64,000 nucleotides of DNA from assembly GCF_007097265.1 (NCBI RefSeq), contig NZ_VJZP01000001.1:248001-312000 (forward strand), given 5' to 3'. Positions 9,746-16,901 of the stretch are shown piece by piece. The DNA is from Flavobacterium gawalongense (GTDB lineage Bacteria; Bacteroidota; Bacteroidia; Flavobacteriales; Flavobacteriaceae). Below the pieces are notes generated by a model. The model did no database searches. It saw nothing but the letters and a program-made list of their open reading frames with translations, and was not told where the DNA came from. Made by a program: the position numbers and the translations under genes. Within the stretch, counting starts at the first letter, position 1, and every line of letters begins with the position of its first letter.

Positions 9746-9789
9746 ATTCCCCTCTTGAGAGTCCCGAGGCTTCGGGATAGAGCTGTGTT
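9746..9789 (+). repeat. Dispersed palindromic repeat, type II copy 1
   Basis: Reads ATTCCCCTCTTGAGAG, then the 16-bp palindrome TCCCGAGGCTTCGGGA (9762-9777), then TAGAGCTGTGTTTT. The type I form of the same repeat (for example 10155-10190) has GGGC in place of the palindrome. Confidence 0.75.
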
Positions 9790-10160
9790 TTATCATAACA
9801 CCTTTAGAACTTTAGAACATCCTATATAAAGACAAAATCATTCAATTTACCTATACGCATTCCCCTCTTGAGAGCTACCGTCTGGACACAAATATTCAGA
9901 CGAAATTTTAGCCACGAATTTCACTAATTTTCACGAATTAATTAGAGTAAATTAGTGAAATTCGTGGCTGTCTTTTTTATAATATCATAAAATCTCTGCA
10001 AATCTTTTTAATCTGTGTCCTATTTTAAACTTGTGTCCAGACGGTAGCTCTTGAGAGTCCCGAGGCTTCGGGATAGAGGTGTGTTTTATCATAACACCTT
10101 TAGAACTTTAGAACATCCTATATAAAGACAAAATCATTCAATTTACCTATACGCATTCCC
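9752..10160 (+). repeat. 113-bp tandem duplication split by a MITE-like insertion
   Basis: Unit 1 is 9752-9864 and unit 2 is 10048-10160; each begins CTCTTGAGAGTCCCGAGG and ends TACGCATTCCC. They differ at one base seen by eye (GATAGAGCTG versus GATAGAGGTG). A third CTCTTGAGAG starts at 10161. The 173-bp element at 9875-10047 sits at the unit junction. Confidence 0.8.
9875..10047. mobile_element. 173-bp MITE-like element with 17-bp perfect terminal inverted repeats
   Basis: The ends are CTACCGTCTGGACACAA (9875-9891) and its exact reverse complement (10031-10047). The 10 bp CTCTTGAGAG occurs directly on both sides (9865-9874 and 10048-10057), consistent with a target-site duplication. Inside is a 21-bp-arm hairpin beginning AGCCACGAATTTCACTAA (9910-9930 / 9949-9969). 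No coding frame fits in it, so a transposase would have to act in trans. Confidence 0.75.
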
Positions 10161-10190
10161 CTCTTGAGAGGGGCTAGGGGTGTGTTTTTA
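10155..10190 (+). repeat. Dispersed palindromic repeat, type I copy (left end of the DUF559 cassette)
   Basis: Contains the palindrome CCCCTCTTGAGAGGGG followed by CTAGGGGTGTGTTTTT. If translated from an upstream alternative start it would add 28 residues to the DUF559 protein, which is judged not real. Confidence 0.75.
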
Positions 10191-10247
10191 TATTCGTACA
10201 AAAAGATAGTATTAAAATGTTTTATCTTTATTAAAAAAAAGATTAGT

Positions 10248-10649
10248 ATGGCAAAAAGAAAAATCATACCCTACAATCCAAAGCTCACAGAATTGGCAAG
10301 GCGACTTAGAAACGATTCCACTGAAACAGAAATCTTTCTTTGGTTAAAATTGAAAGGAAAACAGCTATATGGCTATGATTTTCACCGCCAAAAACCGATT
10401 GATAATTATATTTTGGATTTTTTTTGTTATGAATTGATGTTAGCCATAGAAGTGGATGGGTATTCCCATGAGTTTCTGGAAGTGTATAATAAAGATATTT
10501 TGAAAGAAAATCGAATAAACGAATTAGGTATTACTATTTTGCGTTTCAGTGATGAACAGGTATTAAAAGATATGGAAAATGTGTTGCGTGCGATTGAATT
10601 TTATATTTGGGAGTATGAGAAAAAGACAGGGAATACAAACGAAGATTAA
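10248..10649 (+). CDS. DUF559 (PD-(D/E)xK, Vsr-like) endonuclease-domain protein
   Basis: 133 residues from the ATG at 10248 (MAKRKIIPYNPKLTELARRL); an upstream alternative start would read through the flanking repeat and is not used. The whole protein is one DUF559 domain: ETEIFLWLKLKGKQLYGYDF, then the nuclease-fold core QKPIDNYILDFFCYE with the acidic Asp of LDF, IEVDGYSHE with Glu-x-Asp, KENRINELGITILRFSDEQV and a C-terminal helix. The domain is related to Vsr mismatch endonucleases and very common in Bacteroidetes, but its function is not established. It is the only rightward gene between 9 and 17 kb of a leftward locus and is boxed in by inverted copies of a dispersed repeat, suggesting lateral or intragenomic movement. 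Confidence 0.85.
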   Translation: MAKRKIIPYNPKLTELARRLRNDSTETEIFLWLKLKGKQLYGYDFHRQKPIDNYILDFFCYELMLAIEVDGYSHEFLEVYNKDILKENRINELGITILRFSDEQVLKDMENVLRAIEFYIWEYEKKTGNTNED

Positions 10650-10651
10650 CC

Positions 10652-10690
10652 TCCTATCCGAAGCCTCGGGACTCTCAAGAGGGGAATGAG
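10652..10690 (-). repeat. Dispersed palindromic repeat, type II copy in inverse orientation (right end of the DUF559 cassette)
   Basis: On the minus strand it reads CATTCCCCTCTTGAGAG then TCCCGAGGCTTCGGA and TAGGAGG. The central palindrome (10657-10671) has lost one C compared with the other copies. Confidence 0.7.
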
Positions 10691-10695
10691 TATAG

Positions 10696-11011
10696 GTGGG
10701 AATCGTTCAAGGAAATTTATTGTATTATTTTTCAGTAGTTATTTTGAAAGTCTAAAAAGGAATTAAACTTTTAATTTCGCTTCTTATTTTTCTCAGGAGA
10801 TAGGGGAGTTCAGGAATTAAATTACATCGTTTTCTGTTTTTAAAAACTTTTCACAATACAAGATAACCCGTTTTGAAAGCTGAAACGAATAGTTTTTCCA
10901 GCACGATTCCCCTCTTGAGAGGGGCTAGGGGTGTGTTCTGATTTTATAAATTATAGTTTTTCAGTAACAGTTTTGAAAGCTAGAATATAAACCTATAATT
11001 CACCCTAATGT
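10696..11011. other. Gene-free spacer with degenerate short repeats
   Basis: No coding frame is supported. The motif TTTTGAAAG recurs near 10742, 10871 and 10971, twice together with TTTTTCAGTA, suggesting decayed duplications of repeat flanks. One dispersed repeat (10906-10936) lies inside. Confidence 0.5.
10906..10936 (+). repeat. Dispersed palindromic repeat, type I copy
   Basis: ATTCCCCTCTTGAGAG followed directly by GGGCTAGGGGTGTG; identical in this core to the copy at 10155-10190. Confidence 0.75.
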
Positions 11012-11053
11012 GTTCCTCTCTTGAGAGTCCCGAGGCTTCGGGATAGGGTGTGT
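11012..11053 (+). repeat. Dispersed palindromic repeat, type II copy next to the upxY stop
   Basis: GTTCCTCTCTTGAGAG, palindrome TCCCGAGGCTTCGGGA (11028-11043), TAGGGTGTG. It ends 2 bp from the stop codon of the upxY-like gene, so it lies at the 3' end of that message and may act as its terminator hairpin. Confidence 0.75.
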
Positions 11054-11055
11054 AT

Positions 11056-11520
11056 TTATTTGTATTTCATTTTCAAGACACATCCCAATGATTCCAAAAC
11101 AAGAACATAATGGGTGTTATTTACTTCTTGAACAATGGCCGTCTGCGTGGAAAACGGCCCTGAATCCAATGCTATCTTGTCACCAACCTGAAACGGAACT
11201 ACTGAAACTTCGCAACTATCGGGTCCATCCAGTCCTTTCTTAATGATATTAATTTCCTCATCCCTCACAATTGCAGGTTTCCCCAGCCAAAATAAATAAC
11301 GCACTACACCAACTGACTGAAACACTAAATTTCGGTCAGTGTCTGGTAATTGAACAAAAACATAAGAATTAAAAAGTGGCACTTCCACCTTTTTTTTTCG
11401 ATCAGACCATTGACGTACTACAGTAATCAAAGGACAGTAGCATTCTATTCCAAACTTTTTTAATTGTTCCGCTACTTTTTTCTCCCATTTAGGCTTTGTA
11501 TAAACGACATACCAATTCAT
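11056..11520 (-). CDS. UpxY/NusG-like transcription antiterminator of the polysaccharide locus
   Basis: 154 residues from the ATG at 11520 (MNWYVVYTKPKWEKKVAEQL); the longer frame to 11598 has no family similarity and is not used. It is a NusG N-terminal domain (WYVVYTKPKWE, CYCPLITVVRQW, PLFNSYVFVQL, VRYLFWLGKPAIV) followed by a short KOW-like part (FQVGDKIALDSGPF). In Bacteroides, UpxY proteins stop premature termination in the leader of their own capsule operon, so this gene probably controls part of the locus. Here it is separated from the downstream 9-0 kb block by the repeat patch and from the upstream ugd by a 296-bp palindromic element, and is bracketed by perfect 114-bp inverted repeats. 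Confidence 0.82.
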   Translation of the reverse strand: MNWYVVYTKPKWEKKVAEQLKKFGIECYCPLITVVRQWSDRKKKVEVPLFNSYVFVQLPDTDRNLVFQSVGVVRYLFWLGKPAIVRDEEINIIKKGLDGPDSCEVSVVPFQVGDKIALDSGPFSTQTAIVQEVNNTHYVLVLESLGCVLKMKYK

Positions 11521-11633
11521 CTTACGTGTTGTATTAAAATAAAAAGATGACCCTTTATTTATTTGTACTTTCTTTTGAGTATTGTTTATAAAAAACAATA
11601 ATGTACATGTAGATTCTTAAATCAATTATTATT

Positions 11634-11929
11634 ATAACCCGTTGAGGTGTAATTATTAAAAACGTCAATTCGAGGCTTAATTTTTTTACAAAAAAAGCAA
11701 TATAAAATGACGTATTATTCTTGCATGTTAATTTTGTTAAATTATTGATTTTCAATACATTAAACAAAAACGTCAATGGTAGTGTTTTTTGTGCAGTAAA
11801 ACGGAACAAAAAATGTATCGAGAATCGTTTTTAATGAAATTTTTCTTGTTCTCGATACGATTTTTTATCGAAAATCACTCGAACTGACGAAAAATTATCA
11901 TCAAAAACTAATTACACCCAACGGGTTAT
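11634..11929. mobile_element. 296-bp MITE-like palindromic element (element B)
   Basis: Ends ATAACCCGTTGAGGTGTAAT (11634-) and, inverted, ATAACCCGTTGGGTGTAAT (to 11929) are terminal inverted repeats of 21-22 bp with one indel. Inside are CGTCAnTTCGAG motifs near both ends, a hairpin GTATCGAGAA (11815-11824) / TTCTCGATAC (11849-11858) and the 114-bp segment shared in inverse orientation with element A. It fills the gap between ugd and upxY. No coding frame is supported. Confidence 0.72.
11670..11783 (-). repeat. 114-bp perfect inverted repeat, copy 2 (pairs with 9507-9620)
   Basis: Starts TCGAGGCTTAATTTTTTTAC and ends AACGTCAATGGTAGT; it is the exact reverse complement of 9507-9620. Confidence 0.85.
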
Positions 11930-11951
11930 TATACTATAAATGTATCCTTAC

Positions 11952-13343
11952 TTATGAACCTATCCCCTGATAAACAAACCCAATCGCTTCTAAAGTTGGT
12001 CCATCAAGTATGTTTCTTCCATCAAAGACAAAAGCTGGTTTTTGCATAGCGTCATAAATTTTTTGCCAGTCGTACTGAATAAATTCATCCCATTCCGTTA
12101 GAACTGCCACTGCATGGGCATTTGCACAGGCTTCATAAGGATCATCAAACGACACCACACTAGCTGCATTAGCTGAAACAGTTCTTGTTTCTAAACAATC
12201 CAAATCAGCGAGAACTTTCTTTCTGGACACTTTGGGATCGTATACCGCAATTTTAGCATGCTCGTTGATCAAATCATCGGCAACATAAATGGCTGCTGAT
12301 TCTCTGGTATCATTAGTATCTTTTTTAAAAGCCCAACCCAGAAAGCATATTTTTTTATCAGAAACGGTATTGTAAAGTGTTTGAACAATATTATTGGAGA
12401 AACGTCTCTTTTGATGATCATTCATTATAATGACCTGTTCCCAGTAATCGGCCACTTCGTTCAATCCATACGATTTTGCAATGTAAACCAAATTCAATAT
12501 GTCTTTTTGGAAACAAGAACCTCCAAATCCAACCGATGCTTTCAGGAACTTTGGCCCTATTCTGCTATCCATTCCTATGGCTTTGGCTACTTCATTTACG
12601 TCAGCCCCTGTTTTTTCACACAGCTCTGACATCGCATTTATCGAAGAAATCCGTTGCGCTAAAAAGGCATTGGCAGTCAATTTTGATAATTCTGATGACC
12701 ATACATTAGTAGTCAATATTTTATCTGCAGTAACCCAATTCGAATAAACGCCAACAAGTGCTTGTATCGCTTTTTGTCCTTCTTCCGAAGGATCCCCACC
12801 GATTAGTATTCGATCCGGATTTAATAAATCCTGAACTGCAGTTCCTTCTGCCAGAAACTCCGGGTTAGAAAGAATTTGAAATTGAACCCCATTACCGGTA
12901 TGGTCCAGAATACTTTTAATTGCTTCAGCAGTTCGTACCGGAAGTGTCGATTTCTCCACCACTATTTTATTATCTTTTGCCACACTGGCAATTTGTCTGG
13001 CACACAGTTCAATATACTTCAAATCAGCAGCCATCCCTTTTCCTTTACCATAGGTTTTTGTAGGTGTATTTACCGATATAAAAATGATTTGTGCTTCATC
13101 TATCGCTTTTTCCACATCGGTGGAAAAAAACAGGTTTCTTCCTCTGCCTTCTGCAACAATTTTGCCTAATCCCGGTTCATAGATGGGAATATTATCAATA
13201 TTCTCATCGTTCCAGGCTGCGATGCGTTCTTCATTCAGGTCGACTACAGTAACTTCTATTTGCGGACATTTTTGGGCAATAACTGCCATTGTAGGACCAC
13301 CAACATATCCAGCGCCTATACAACAAATTTTTGTGATTTTCAT
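11952..13343 (-). CDS. ugd: UDP-glucose 6-dehydrogenase (animal-like long type)
   Basis: 463 residues from the ATG at 13343 ([20 protein letters not shown]); a TTG 21 bp further upstream overlaps the promoter box and is rejected. The NAD motif GAGYVG is at 10-15, [11 protein letters not shown] and [12 protein letters not shown] follow, and the catalytic cysteine is in [12 protein letters not shown] (about Cys277). The C-terminal domain has [17 protein letters not shown] and VFDGRNIL. The enzyme oxidises UDP-glucose twice to UDP-glucuronate. Length and the [10 protein letters not shown] form are of the animal-like group, unlike the bacterial-type pseudogene at 1628-2104. Its product probably feeds the UDP-glucuronate decarboxylase at 647-1621. 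It has its own TATATTTG box. Confidence 0.92.
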   Translation of the reverse strand: MKITKICCIGAGYVGGPTMAVIAQKCPQIEVTVVDLNEERIAAWNDENIDNIPIYEPGLGKIVAEGRGRNLFFSTDVEKAIDEAQIIFISVNTPTKTYGKGKGMAADLKYIELCARQIASVAKDNKIVVEKSTLPVRTAEAIKSILDHTGNGVQFQILSNPEFLAEGTAVQDLLNPDRILIGGDPSEEGQKAIQALVGVYSNWVTADKILTTNVWSSELSKLTANAFLAQRISSINAMSELCEKTGADVNEVAKAIGMDSRIGPKFLKASVGFGGSCFQKDILNLVYIAKSYGLNEVADYWEQVIIMNDHQKRRFSNNIVQTLYNTVSDKKICFLGWAFKKDTNDTRESAAIYVADDLINEHAKIAVYDPKVSRKKVLADLDCLETRTVSANAASVVSFDDPYEACANAHAVAVLTEWDEFIQYDWQKIYDAMQKPAFVFDGRNILDGPTLEAIGFVYQGIGS

Positions 13344-13361
13344 TTTATAATTTTCAATTTT

Positions 13362-13369
13362 CAAATATA
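13362..13369 (-). promoter_or_regulatory. Bacteroidetes -7 promoter box of ugd
   Basis: TATATTTG on the minus strand, 18 nt before the ATG at 13343, leaving a leader of about 13 nt. No -33 TTTG is visible. The hairpin ACCTTTT-CCTTAA-AAAAGGT (13386-13405) lies just upstream. Confidence 0.5.
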
Positions 13370-13408
13370 CTTTATTTTATTATCCACCTTTTCCTTAAAA
13401 AAGGTTTT

Positions 13409-14392
13409 TTATTTAAGATTATCCCAATACCAATTCACGGCTTCTTTTAATCCTGCCTGCATGGAGTAGTGTGGATTATATCCTAATAATTCTTTGGCTT
13501 TATCAATACTGGCCAGAGAATGTGGAATATCTCCTGCCCTGTTGGGTCCATATTCGACTGCAACATTCGCGATCCTCGGATCATATTTCGACAAAAATTC
13601 TTTCAAATAATCAACCAGATTGTTTAACGTATTTCTATCGCCATAGGCGGTATTATAAACGGTGTTTACGGCGGTTGGATTTTTTGTCTGCATCGCCAGC
13701 TCGTTCATTTGAATCACATTATCAATATAGGTAAAATCACGGGAATAGTTTCCGTCACCATTTATTTTTGGACTTTCCAATTGCATTAACTGCATTACAA
13801 ATTTTGGAATAACTGCCGCATAGGCCCCATTGGGATCCTGCTTTCGTCCAAAAACATTAAAATAGCGCAGCCCGATGGTTTCCAGACCATAGGTTCTGCT
13901 AAAATTTTCTGCATACAATTCGTTTACATACTTTGTTATGGCATAAGGAGAGAGCGGTTTCCCAATAACTTCTTCTACTTTTGGCAAGCCAACGGAATCC
14001 CCATAAGTCGAGGAACTGGCTGCATAAATGAATCGTTTTACTTTGGCATCACGAGAAGCCACGAGCATATTTAAAAAACCGGAAACATTGACATCATTGG
14101 TAGTAACCGGATCTATTATAGAACGTGGTACGGAACCTAATGCTGCCTGATGCAGCACATAATCTACTCCCTTTACCGCATTTTGACAATCAGTGGCATT
14201 ACGAATGTCTCCTTCGATTACACGAAAATTCGGATTATTGACAATGTCTTTTAAATTATGTCTATATCCTGTTGCAAAATTATCCAAGCAAACCACTTCA
14301 TGTCCTTTGGACAAAAAATATTCACAAAGATTCGAACCTATGAATCCTGCACCTCCAGTAATTAATATAGTACTTTTTATTTCCTCTATCAT
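13409..14392 (-). CDS. UDP-N-acetylhexosamine (uronate) 4-epimerase, WbpP/TviC-like extended SDR
   Basis: 327 residues. The Rossmann motif GGAGFIG is at 13-19, ASSSTYGDS near 125-133 and the catalytic pair is Tyr150/Lys154 in SPYAITKYVNE. The segments DNFATGYRHNL, HQAALGSVPRSI and GLRYFNVFGRKQDPNG are characteristic of WbpP-type 4-epimerases, which interconvert UDP-GlcNAc and UDP-GalNAc or the matching uronic acids. With the TviB-like dehydrogenase at 7710-8993 it completes a UDP-GalNAcA route. The gene is 25 bp downstream of wzc on the same strand and presumably in its operon. Confidence 0.88.
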   Translation of the reverse strand: MIEEIKSTILITGGAGFIGSNLCEYFLSKGHEVVCLDNFATGYRHNLKDIVNNPNFRVIEGDIRNATDCQNAVKGVDYVLHQAALGSVPRSIIDPVTTNDVNVSGFLNMLVASRDAKVKRFIYAASSSTYGDSVGLPKVEEVIGKPLSPYAITKYVNELYAENFSRTYGLETIGLRYFNVFGRKQDPNGAYAAVIPKFVMQLMQLESPKINGDGNYSRDFTYIDNVIQMNELAMQTKNPTAVNTVYNTAYGDRNTLNNLVDYLKEFLSKYDPRIANVAVEYGPNRAGDIPHSLASIDKAKELLGYNPHYSMQAGLKEAVNWYWDNLK

Positions 14393-14417
14393 CTTTTTTT
14401 TAATTTAGAACAATCAA

Positions 14418-16886
14418 TTACTTCGCTTGTTTTTTGCGAAATTTATCCATTACTTTTTCAAAAATATTTTTGGGTCTATCCTCTTCATGATACCCACTGG
14501 AATAGGTTCCGTATCCGTAACCATAACCATATCCGTACCCGTAACCTGCACCGTATTTAGCTTTATTCTCAAACCCGTTCAAAATAATACTGGTGTTATT
14601 TAATTCTCCGCGCTTCACTCTATTGTTCAGCAGCGTAATCATTTCTTTTTTAGTAAAATTCTGTCTCACAATATATAAAGTAACATCACAATACTGGGCT
14701 AATTCCAATGCATCGGATACCAAACCAACTGGTGGTGTATCTAAGATAATGTAATCGTATTTCTTCTTTAATTCATCAATTAACTCTTTCATTCCCTCGC
14801 TCATAATCATCTCAGCCGGATTTGGCGGAACTGGCCCGGAGAGAATAACATCCAGAAAAGGAATGTGAGTGTGATTTATGATTTCATCAACTGTTTTATG
14901 CTTAATCAGATAATTTACAACTCCAACTTCATTGGACAAATTAAATTCAGTGAACAGCTTAGGTTTTCTTAAATCAAGACCAATTACTACTGTCTTTTTC
15001 TCGCTTAACGCAAATACTGTTGCAATATTTACAGAACAAAATGTTTTCCCTTCACCACTCACCGATGACGTTATCATTAGTGTCTTGGCTCCGCCCACAT
15101 TTTGCTGTTTATATAAAAACTGAAGTGAAGAGCGAATGGCTCTAAAGGATTCAGACAACGCAGATTTAGGTTTGTCATATACAGCTAAATTAGTATTCTC
15201 TTTACTCATCCCCACAACCCCTATCAAAGGGATTTGTGTCAGCTTACTGATATCCTCCGTATTTTGAATCGAATTATTGACAAAGAAAATGGCAAATACA
15301 AAAAGTAACGGAAACAATATCCCCAGAAACAATGCCAACACATAATTTACGGATGTTTTTGGTCCAATAAGCCCACCACCAACATCCTTTGCCGGGTCGA
15401 TAAAATGAATATCTGACAAATTTGCTGCTTTAACAATATCGGCTTCACTTCTTTTTTGAAGAAATGTGCTATAAATATTGTCGCTTAAATCATATTTTCT
15501 TTTAATTTTTATTAACTCTTGCTGGTCTTCCGGAAGTTGTTTTATAGTGCTTTCCGTTTCATTAATTTTACTGCTAACCATTGCTAAATCATACTGCAAA
15601 GAGGCTTTGGCCGTTGCTATGTTTTCTAACAGCACTTTTTTAACAGCTTCCATTTGATTGTCAAAATCCTTGAATATCTTGTCACTTTTTACCGCATAAG
15701 CCATTTCAGATCTTTGAGTAGACAAGGCAATCAGTTTCGAAACACTTACAACAATATTCGGATCTTCAATTCCCGCCACTGATGGCGCTGGAAGTTTAGA
15801 ATAGTCAACACTATTCTTTAAGTATGCTTTTAATGAATTATAATAGGCCAGTTTACGCGTAACTTCGTCTTTCTTGACATCAAACTCCAGAATCTTATCC
15901 GAAAACTTAGCTCCTCCCTCTTCTATATCATAGATGTTTTTATCTTTTCTAAATGATTTCAGTTCATTTCCTGTTTCCTTTAGTTGGGATTCCATTGTAA
16001 CCAATGTGCTGTCTATAAACGCAATGGTATTAGTTGCAAATTGATTCTTGCTGTCCAATTGTCTTTTTATAAGCATTTTAACAGTCGAATTTAAATATTC
16101 AACCATTCTCGCCTTATTGGTTCCTTGCATTCCCAAGGTAATTATAGAACCCCCTTTATCATCTGATTTAACATTTATCCCTTTGTATGAAGATACTGTC
16201 CCGTCAAAATCATTAAACCGTACAAAATATTCATTCCCTTTATAAAAACCAGGATTGTCTTTTATTTGTAATTTCCAATTTAAAAAAGGCAATGCTACTT
16301 GCTCTCCTACGGTATATCTTTTTACAAAATCACCCGTTTCAACAGCGGTGTTACTGTATGAATTATTAGAATACGTTATTAATGGCGCCTTTTGATTTTC
16401 AAAAGGAATTCTGATTTCATATACATTTTCACTCAAAAATTTAATCCTAATCAGGTTTCCTGCTAATTGACCTTTTGATTTATCAATAGTTACATAGAAA
16501 GGAACAGCACCATAGGCATCTTCAAGAGTGTATTTTCCCTGAACTAAATAGTTAATATAATATTGCAGCTTATCAACAACCAACTCATTATGAGATCTGG
16601 ATTGCAACGTAGTTGAAATGGTTTGAACCTGATCTGAAGTTCCACCCCAATTAAAAACCAAACTGGTATTAGAGGTAAAAAGAGGATTACTTTCTTCCTT
16701 TACAGAAATAAGCGTTTCCATACCGTAAATTTTTGCTTTACGAATATTTACTTGATAGGCAATCGTGAAAGTGATTAATAAGCTCAGCAAAAACCATTTC
16801 CAATAACTTCCGATTTTTATTAAAAATCCTTTAAAGTCAAAACTTACTTGGTTTTCAAAAATCGAAAAATCTTTTATATCTAACAT
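14418..16886 (-). CDS. wzc: Wzc-type polysaccharide co-polymerase with BY-kinase domain
   Basis: 822 residues. Membrane segments lie at about 29-48 and 514-536 and enclose a long periplasmic Wzz/coiled-coil part. The cytoplasmic C-terminus is a bacterial tyrosine kinase: Walker A SSVSGEGKT (Lys614), Walker A' IGLDLRKPK near 634-643 and Walker B YIILDTPPVG. The tail has a tyrosine cluster in alternating Gly-Tyr pairs (GYGYGYGYGYGYGTY) followed by SSGYHEEDRP, the expected autophosphorylation region. It follows the Wza-like lipoprotein by 15 bp. The pair should form the trans-envelope machine for assembling and exporting the polymer, with kinase cycling controlling chain length. Confidence 0.93.
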   Translation of the reverse strand: MLDIKDFSIFENQVSFDFKGFLIKIGSYWKWFLLSLLITFTIAYQVNIRKAKIYGMETLISVKEESNPLFTSNTSLVFNWGGTSDQVQTISTTLQSRSHNELVVDKLQYYINYLVQGKYTLEDAYGAVPFYVTIDKSKGQLAGNLIRIKFLSENVYEIRIPFENQKAPLITYSNNSYSNTAVETGDFVKRYTVGEQVALPFLNWKLQIKDNPGFYKGNEYFVRFNDFDGTVSSYKGINVKSDDKGGSIITLGMQGTNKARMVEYLNSTVKMLIKRQLDSKNQFATNTIAFIDSTLVTMESQLKETGNELKSFRKDKNIYDIEEGGAKFSDKILEFDVKKDEVTRKLAYYNSLKAYLKNSVDYSKLPAPSVAGIEDPNIVVSVSKLIALSTQRSEMAYAVKSDKIFKDFDNQMEAVKKVLLENIATAKASLQYDLAMVSSKINETESTIKQLPEDQQELIKIKRKYDLSDNIYSTFLQKRSEADIVKAANLSDIHFIDPAKDVGGGLIGPKTSVNYVLALFLGILFPLLFVFAIFFVNNSIQNTEDISKLTQIPLIGVVGMSKENTNLAVYDKPKSALSESFRAIRSSLQFLYKQQNVGGAKTLMITSSVSGEGKTFCSVNIATVFALSEKKTVVIGLDLRKPKLFTEFNLSNEVGVVNYLIKHKTVDEIINHTHIPFLDVILSGPVPPNPAEMIMSEGMKELIDELKKKYDYIILDTPPVGLVSDALELAQYCDVTLYIVRQNFTKKEMITLLNNRVKRGELNNTSIILNGFENKAKYGAGYGYGYGYGYGYGTYSSGYHEEDRPKNIFEKVMDKFRKKQAK

Positions 16887-16901
16887 TTTTTGAATTCTGT
16901 T

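Larger units (their letters stand above)
10147..10695 (+). mobile_element. DUF559 gene cassette bounded by 24-bp inverted repeats
   Basis: The 24 bp at 10147-10170 (CTATACGCATTCCCCTCTTG...) and the reverse complement of 10672-10695 differ at one base. The left end continues as a type I repeat (GGGGCTAGGGGTGTG) and the right end as a type II repeat. The only gene inside is the DUF559 endonuclease-like frame, read from left to right. The same end sequence occurs alone at least four more times in the window, so this looks like a gene flanked by members of a dispersed repeat family. Confidence 0.6.

Noticed and set aside
10164-10247. 28 extra N-terminal residues for the DUF559 protein
   Set aside because: They are a translation of the flanking palindromic repeat and begin at a non-ATG codon; the family starts at MAKRK.
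10248-10649. Restriction-modification or defence island around the DUF559 gene
   Set aside because: No methyltransferase, ATPase or partner gene is adjacent; the neighbours are repeats and polysaccharide genes.
9746-11053. CRISPR array
   Set aside because: The repeats are palindromic, irregularly spaced, in both orientations and without cas genes or equal-sized spacers.
11521-11809. Longer upxY start and an 84-codon frame in front of it
   Set aside because: The NusG domain begins exactly at MNWYVVYTKPKW; the upstream frames lie in the palindromic element B and have no gene-like features.
13344-13364. TTG start for ugd seven codons upstream
   Set aside because: It would overlap the TATATTTG promoter box and adds residues not found in the family.
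13386-13405. ACCTTTT/AAAAGGT hairpin as terminator between the epimerase and ugd genes
   Set aside because: The T-run is on the plus strand while both genes are on the minus strand, so it cannot be a standard terminator for them.
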